From contig JALOTR010000047.1 in the NCBI GenBank assembly GCA_025457805.1, forward strand, positions 1 to 10,078: a DNA stretch of 10,078 nt, read 5' to 3'. Below, piece by piece: positions 6,681-10,078 of the stretch (positions are counted from its first letter, which is position 1; every line of letters starts with the position of its first letter). The notes under the pieces are model-generated. The model was not told the DNA's origin and made no database searches. It was given only the letters and a program-made list of their open reading frames with translations. The translations under genes and the position numbers were made by a program. The DNA is from Akkermansiaceae bacterium (lineage in GTDB: Bacteria; Verrucomicrobiota; Verrucomicrobiia; Verrucomicrobiales; Akkermansiaceae).

Positions 6681-9458
6681 TCAGCCCGTCGTCCGCAGGC
6701 CGGAGGAGATGGCATTCACGGAGATCAGCAAATCCGGAATCATCATCTCCGCGCCGCTTTGATCGCCAGCGGCGAGGCGGGCGCGCCATTCGCGGAGCAG
6801 GGAAATTTGTTGCATGTGCAGCACGCGCAGCGGTTCCTCGCGGATGTCGAGCGTCCGTGCCATGCGCGGGCGGCGGGCGGCGAAGGGGCCGTTGAACAGG
6901 TCCCTCACGGCATCCTGCGTGCGATGGAACTCCGCAAGCACTTGGCCCATGAAGGACTTCCGCAAGGCCTCATCCGGCACGAGGTCGGCATAGGCTTGCA
7001 TGATATCTTCGTTCGCACTTGCGAGGGAACTATCAATATTGGTGATTACATATCTCAGGAACGCCACTCCGCGTGCCTGATGGGCGAGTTGATTGAAACC
7101 ATCCGGGTTTTCATTGCGCAGGCGTTCCAAGGCGCTGCCCGCGCCATACCAACCGGGCAGATAGAACCTCGATTGTGTCCACGAGAAAACCCATGGGATC
7201 GCCCGCAGGTCTTCCAGCGTGGCGCGACCCGTGCGGCGTGCGGGACGCGAGCCGATGCGCGAGTTTTCCAAGGCATCGATGGGAGTGGCGGTGCGATAGA
7301 ATTCGATGAAGCCCTCGCTTTTCAGGAAACCCGAATACGCCTCGCGGCTCCAGGTGGCAAGTTGCTCTAACAATTTCGCATCCACGTCCGTGCCAGTCTT
7401 GCTGCGGCGGTGTTTCGCCGTCGCGGACGCCACGGAGGCCACCATCAACTCGGTGTGATAGGTCGCCGATCCAAGGTGGGCGTATTTTTGGGAAATGGTT
7501 TCGCCTTGCTCGGTCATGCGGAAAGCCCCGCCGAGCGCGCCGTGGGGCAGCGCCTCCATGAACCAATGCGTGGGCCCCGCGCCGCGGCCTACCGTGCCGC
7601 CGCGACCGTGGAAAAACACCGGCCGCACCTGATGGTGGGCGCAGGTTTCTGATAACTCGATCTGGCCTTTGTGCAGCGCCCACTGGCTGGCAAGAATGCC
7701 GCAGTCCTTGTTGGAATCCGAGTAACCGAGCATCATCTGGAAATCACCACCGCCCGCTCCGAGGCTGCGCTTGGTGACGGGATGAGAGAGGAATTCCTCC
7801 ACAATGCCTGGCGCGTTTTCGAGGTCATCCATCGTCTCGAACAAGGGCACTACCGGCAGCGGCGATCGCAGTCCTTCGTCCGTCATTTCCATCAAACCGG
7901 ACTCACGGGCCAACAGATAAACGGTTAGAAGATCGGAGACCCCGCGGGTCATGGAAACAATCAATGCGCCCAGGCCATCATCGCCATGTTTCGCCCGCCG
8001 CTCGGCAAGCACGCGATGGCAATCCAGCACGGCATCCGCCTCGTGCCCGGCACTGATGCCCGGGGCGAGGAAGGGGCGGGGCGATTGCAGTTCCGCTTCG
8101 AGGAAGGCCCGGCGTTTTTCCTCCGGCCAATCGGCGAATGTTTCGGCATCCGCGATGCCCGCTTTGCATAACAACTGGCCGAGCGCCTTTTGATGGAAGG
8201 CGGAGTTTTGTCTCACATCGAGAGTTGCGGAGTGGAAACCAAACACTGCGAGTTGGCGACGCAGCGGAACGATGAAATCACTCACCAAGGTGCCAGCTCC
8301 AGCCGCTTCCAATGTATTGGCGATGACCGTGATATCATCTAACAAATCCTGCGGTGTCCGATACACAAATGAGAACTCCGGCTGATCCCTCGAAACCAGA
8401 ATCTTGTGTCGCATCAGATGCGCGGCAAGACGCCAGGGTTCTTCGTGGTGTTGGTCAACCAGCGATTGCACATCCACGGAGGTCGGCGCTTCCAGTTCCT
8501 GGGTGAGACGTGCGATGAGCGCTTCCAACTCCGCAGGCACGGCTTGGAAATGTTTGCTGAGCGGAAGGTTGTGGGCGAGGCGCTCCAGTTGGCGGGCGAA
8601 CAAGCGCAGCGCATTGTAGCGCAGCGCGGCCAGCGCCTGGCGCGTCACCTCCGCCGTCACGCCCGGGTGGCCGTCGCGGTCGCCGCCAATCCAGGTGCCG
8701 AAGCGGACCATGGGCGGCAGGTTTTCGAGATCCGCAGCGGAGAACCCCGCCGCTTCCCAAGCCTCGCGAAGGTGCGTATGGGCACGCGAGACCGCCTCGG
8801 GGAACACCTCGCGGAGATAAAATAAAGCGTTGTCCAACTCTTGGGTGATGCTGGGGCGGGTGACGTGGATTTCGCCTGTCCGCCAAAGGGTTTCCAACTG
8901 CGCTTCAAGAAAGCGCCGACCGCGCTCGCGTTCCCGGTCGGTGAAGGAGGAATTTTCCCGCTCCTGCATCAGATCGTAAATTTCGCGGTGCCGCTCGCGC
9001 ACGGTTTCCCGCTTGGCTTCGGTCGGGTGGGCCGTCAGCACCGGCTCGATGCGCACCTGGCTCAAAACTTCCAACATCGCCGCAGAATCCAGCCCCATGT
9101 GCCTCATGGCGTTCAGCTTGTCCGGCCAGAGGCCTTTTTCCGCTGCCGCGCCATGCATTTTTTCCCGCCAGCGCCGGACCTGGGCGGCCACCCGTTCCTC
9201 GACCACGTTGAGGAGCTGGAAGGCGATCGAATACGCCTGCCCGAGCCCACGGTCGGCCCCCTCCACGGCTGGCAAACTGCGCCCGGTCCAAGGGAGTTTT
9301 TCCACCAACTCCTTGTGGCCCAAGCGGCCAAGAACCTCCCCGAAGGCCCCCATGGCGAAGGCCAGCTCGGACTCCAGCAGGTGGAATCCATCGTTCAAAA
9401 GCGGTTTTTCAGGGTGATCGGCAGGATGATCGGAATGGGGCGGATGGGAGGCAGGCAT
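6681..9458 (-). CDS. ppc: Phosphoenolpyruvate carboxylase
   Basis: 925 residues, within the usual bacterial range. It converts PEP and bicarbonate to oxaloacetate and phosphate in the cytoplasm, replenishing the TCA cycle. Motifs in order: VLTAHPTEAKRET (catalytic H144); GTWIGGDRDGHP (255-265); VPLFETMDDL (537-546); MLGYSDSNKD (576-585); FFHGRGGTVGRGAGP (615-629, with H617, R619 and R625); NSRIGSRPARR (732-742); IPWVFSWTQSRFYLPGW (754-770); and the C-terminal RTTG, where most bacterial enzymes end RNTG. The frame is open further upstream to an ATG at 9677, but that extension has no family similarity and would run through the repeat boxes of the divergent control region, so I take the ATG at 9458. 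Its Shine-Dalgarno is poor. Two effector-site residues differ from the E. coli enzyme (see findings). It is transcribed away from the gene at 9799. Confidence 0.97.
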   Translation of the reverse strand: MPASHPPHSDHPADHPEKPLLNDGFHLLESELAFAMGAFGEVLGRLGHKELVEKLPWTGRSLPAVEGADRGLGQAYSIAFQLLNVVEERVAAQVRRWREKMHGAAAEKGLWPDKLNAMRHMGLDSAAMLEVLSQVRIEPVLTAHPTEAKRETVRERHREIYDLMQERENSSFTDRERERGRRFLEAQLETLWRTGEIHVTRPSITQELDNALFYLREVFPEAVSRAHTHLREAWEAAGFSAADLENLPPMVRFGTWIGGDRDGHPGVTAEVTRQALAALRYNALRLFARQLERLAHNLPLSKHFQAVPAELEALIARLTQELEAPTSVDVQSLVDQHHEEPWRLAAHLMRHKILVSRDQPEFSFVYRTPQDLLDDITVIANTLEAAGAGTLVSDFIVPLRRQLAVFGFHSATLDVRQNSAFHQKALGQLLCKAGIADAETFADWPEEKRRAFLEAELQSPRPFLAPGISAGHEADAVLDCHRVLAERRAKHGDDGLGALIVSMTRGVSDLLTVYLLARESGLMEMTDEGLRSPLPVVPLFETMDDLENAPGIVEEFLSHPVTKRSLGAGGGDFQMMLGYSDSNKDCGILASQWALHKGQIELSETCAHHQVRPVFFHGRGGTVGRGAGPTHWFMEALPHGALGGAFRMTEQGETISQKYAHLGSATYHTELMVASVASATAKHRRSKTGTDVDAKLLEQLATWSREAYSGFLKSEGFIEFYRTATPIDALENSRIGSRPARRTGRATLEDLRAIPWVFSWTQSRFYLPGWYGAGSALERLRNENPDGFNQLAHQARGVAFLRYVITNIDSSLASANEDIMQAYADLVPDEALRKSFMGQVLAEFHRTQDAVRDLFNGPFAARRPRMARTLDIREEPLRVLHMQQISLLREWRARLAAGDQSGAEMMIPDLLISVNAISSGLRTTG

Positions 9459-9578
9459 AGGGGAATGTCGCGGTATTCGGCCGACAAAGCAGGACAAATG
9501 CCGGGACTGCAAGCAATACCACCCCCGACAGGCAGACTCCCCACCCGCCAAGGCTCGTCCCGGCCTTAGAAGAATTAT

Positions 9579-9591
9579 TTTTCCAGAGAAA
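9579..9591 (+). repeat. TTTTCCAGAGAAA box, copy 1
   Basis: An exact copy of the 13-mer, 73 bases before the next copy and 121 bases upstream of the ppc start. Within it TTTC and GAAA form an inverted pair around CAGA. The flanking sequence does not clearly match the longer repeat unit of the other two copies. Confidence 0.7.
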
Positions 9592-9649
9592 CCTTGTGGA
9601 TTTTCTTGCAGGTCAGGAACGGGCCGCGGGTGGCCGGACAGGGGAGTTC

Positions 9650-9709
9650 TATTTTCCAGAGAAATAATCAAGTTCATGCTTGTCGGGCGAGCTGAAAGCC
9701 GGAGCTGGC
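9650..9709 (+). repeat. Direct repeat unit 1, including box copy 2
   Basis: About 60 bases, matching the unit 70 bases downstream with roughly 8 differences over the aligned stretch 9651-9710 versus 9721-9780. It contains the 13-mer at 9652-9664, then a shared TTCATGCTTGT and a shared GCTGAAAGCCGGAGCTGG. The divergence is concentrated between those blocks. An operator array for a regulator is the simplest reading. Confidence 0.85.
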
Positions 9710-9719
9710 AGCCTAGCTT

Positions 9720-9779
9720 TATTTTCCAGAGAAATTATCAGATTCATGCTTGTTGGCGGGGCTGAAAGCCGGAGCTGGG
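9720..9779 (+). repeat. Direct repeat unit 2, including box copy 3
   Basis: Second unit of the 70-bp-period repeat, with the 13-mer at 9722-9734. Its 3' part contains GGCT-GAA-AGCC, a small perfect hairpin that is one pair shorter in unit 1. It lies immediately upstream of the gene at 9799, with the box about 65 bases from the start codon, so it is well placed to affect that gene's promoter. Confidence 0.85.
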
Positions 9780-9798
9780 ACGGGCGCGTATGGTGGGC

Positions 9799-10078
9799 AT
9801 GAAAACGGTTGCCTTGGCGGCGGTGTGCGGATGGGTGTGGGTGGCTGGATGGAATGGTGTGGTGGCGGGGGCGGAGGTGGCAGAAACGAAGTTGGAGCGG
9901 GTCGCCGCGCAGATCACGGGAGTGGGTCGCCCGGCTGCGGACCGGGTCTGGTGGGATCGTCTGGCCAAGACTCCGGAGGGAGTGGAGGCGATCCGGGCGG
10001 CCGAAAATTGGCTTTCCTCCCCTATGCCGGCTTTCGACCCGGAGCGTTATCTGGATTTTACCACGAATGGGAATCGCA
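9799..10078 (+). CDS. Exported protein, 5' end only; possibly heparinase II/III-like
   Basis: The frame is open from ATG 9799 to the window edge, 93 codons. An in-frame ATG at 9790 (MVGMKTV) has a better purine-rich stretch before it (GGGACGGG), so the start could be three codons earlier. MKTVALAAVCGWVWVAG, running to VVAGAEVAE, is a signal peptide with likely cleavage near residue 25. The mature start has a helical region (KLERVAAQITGVGR), then RVWWDRLAKTPEGVEAIRAAE and FDPERYLDFTTNGNR. From memory, W-x-x-LA-x-TPEG followed by YL-x-F-x-x-x-GNR resembles the N-terminal helical domain of heparinase II/III-like polysaccharide lyases in PVC bacteria; the catalytic part lies outside the window. 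A lyase would fit the sulfatases, but this is a tentative family call. Confidence 0.5.
   Translation, partial: MKTVALAAVCGWVWVAGWNGVVAGAEVAETKLERVAAQITGVGRPAADRVWWDRLAKTPEGVEAIRAAENWLSSPMPAFDPERYLDFTTNGNR

Larger units (their letters stand above)
9459..9798. promoter_or_regulatory. Divergent intergenic control region between ppc and the gene at 9799
   Basis: These 340 bases separate two diverging genes and must hold both promoters. They contain three exact copies of the 13-mer TTTTCCAGAGAAA, two of them within a longer direct repeat. AT-rich stretches beside each box (AATAATTC on the minus strand beside the first; AATTATCAG on the plus strand beside the third) could serve as -10 regions, but I cannot fix a promoter. 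GGGACGGG at 9777-9784 could be the ribosome binding site for an alternative start at 9790. Confidence 0.55.

Noticed and set aside
8841..9569. Plus-strand open frame of 242 codons, and a similar one at 6666-7370
   Set aside because: Both lie antisense to the well-supported ppc gene and have no recognisable family features; long antisense frames are expected in GC-rich coding sequence.
9459..9677. N-terminal extension of ppc to the ATG at 9677
   Set aside because: The 73 extra residues have no PEPC character, and the start would lie inside repeat unit 1, with an operator-like box inside the coding region; the ATG at 9458 gives a normal length.
9579..9779. CRISPR-like array
   Set aside because: There are only three copies of a 13-mer, the intervening sequence is itself repeated between two of the units, and no cas gene is present.

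Overview
The window looks like a piece of a Gram-negative PVC-group chromosome, most likely a Verrucomicrobiota member. This is inference from gene content: three tandem secreted Cys-type sulfatases, a large secreted protein combining beta-sandwich, Ig-like and SUMF1 (formylglycine-generating-enzyme-like) domains, a possible heparinase-type gene, and generally poor Shine-Dalgarno sequences. No rRNA, tRNA, CRISPR array, integrase or transposase is visible.

Layout: (1) 2-3290, plus strand: the 3' end of one sulfatase followed by two complete exported sulfatases, each pair separated by 29 bases, an evident operon for desulfating an external or periplasmic sulfated polysaccharide. (2) 3291-3425: a convergent gap holding a small hairpin and a curious 6-codon reading frame that resembles the joined ends of the gene at 6081-6554. 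(3) 3426-5807, minus: a 793-residue secreted protein with two copies of an N-terminal beta-sandwich module, an Ig-like domain and a C-terminal SUMF1 domain that lacks one of the two catalytic cysteines of true formylglycine-generating enzymes. (4) 5808-6080: a gap with a perfect 7-bp hairpin. (5) 6081-6554, minus: a small exported thioredoxin-like protein with a CPNC motif. (6) 6681-9458, minus: phosphoenolpyruvate carboxylase (ppc), complete, with the catalytic motifs intact but two residues of the classical aspartate-inhibition site changed. (7) 9459-9798: a divergent intergenic region with three exact copies of the 13-mer TTTTCCAGAGAAA, two of them inside a 60-bp imperfect direct repeat at a 70-bp period. 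(8) 9799 to the window end, plus: the 5' end of an exported protein, tentatively of the heparinase II/III-like group.

Working picture: sulfatases (and perhaps the last gene, if it is a lyase) act outside the cytoplasm on sulfated glycans. The SUMF1 protein may be a binding or structural partner rather than the enzyme that matures the sulfatases; no true FGE gene is in the window. PEP carboxylase supplies oxaloacetate in central metabolism and shares a repeat-rich divergent control region with the last gene. No wholly new system is demonstrated. The points most worth following are the repeat-bearing divergent promoter region, the 35-bp MKKALK patch, the degenerate secreted SUMF1 protein and the altered PEPC effector site.
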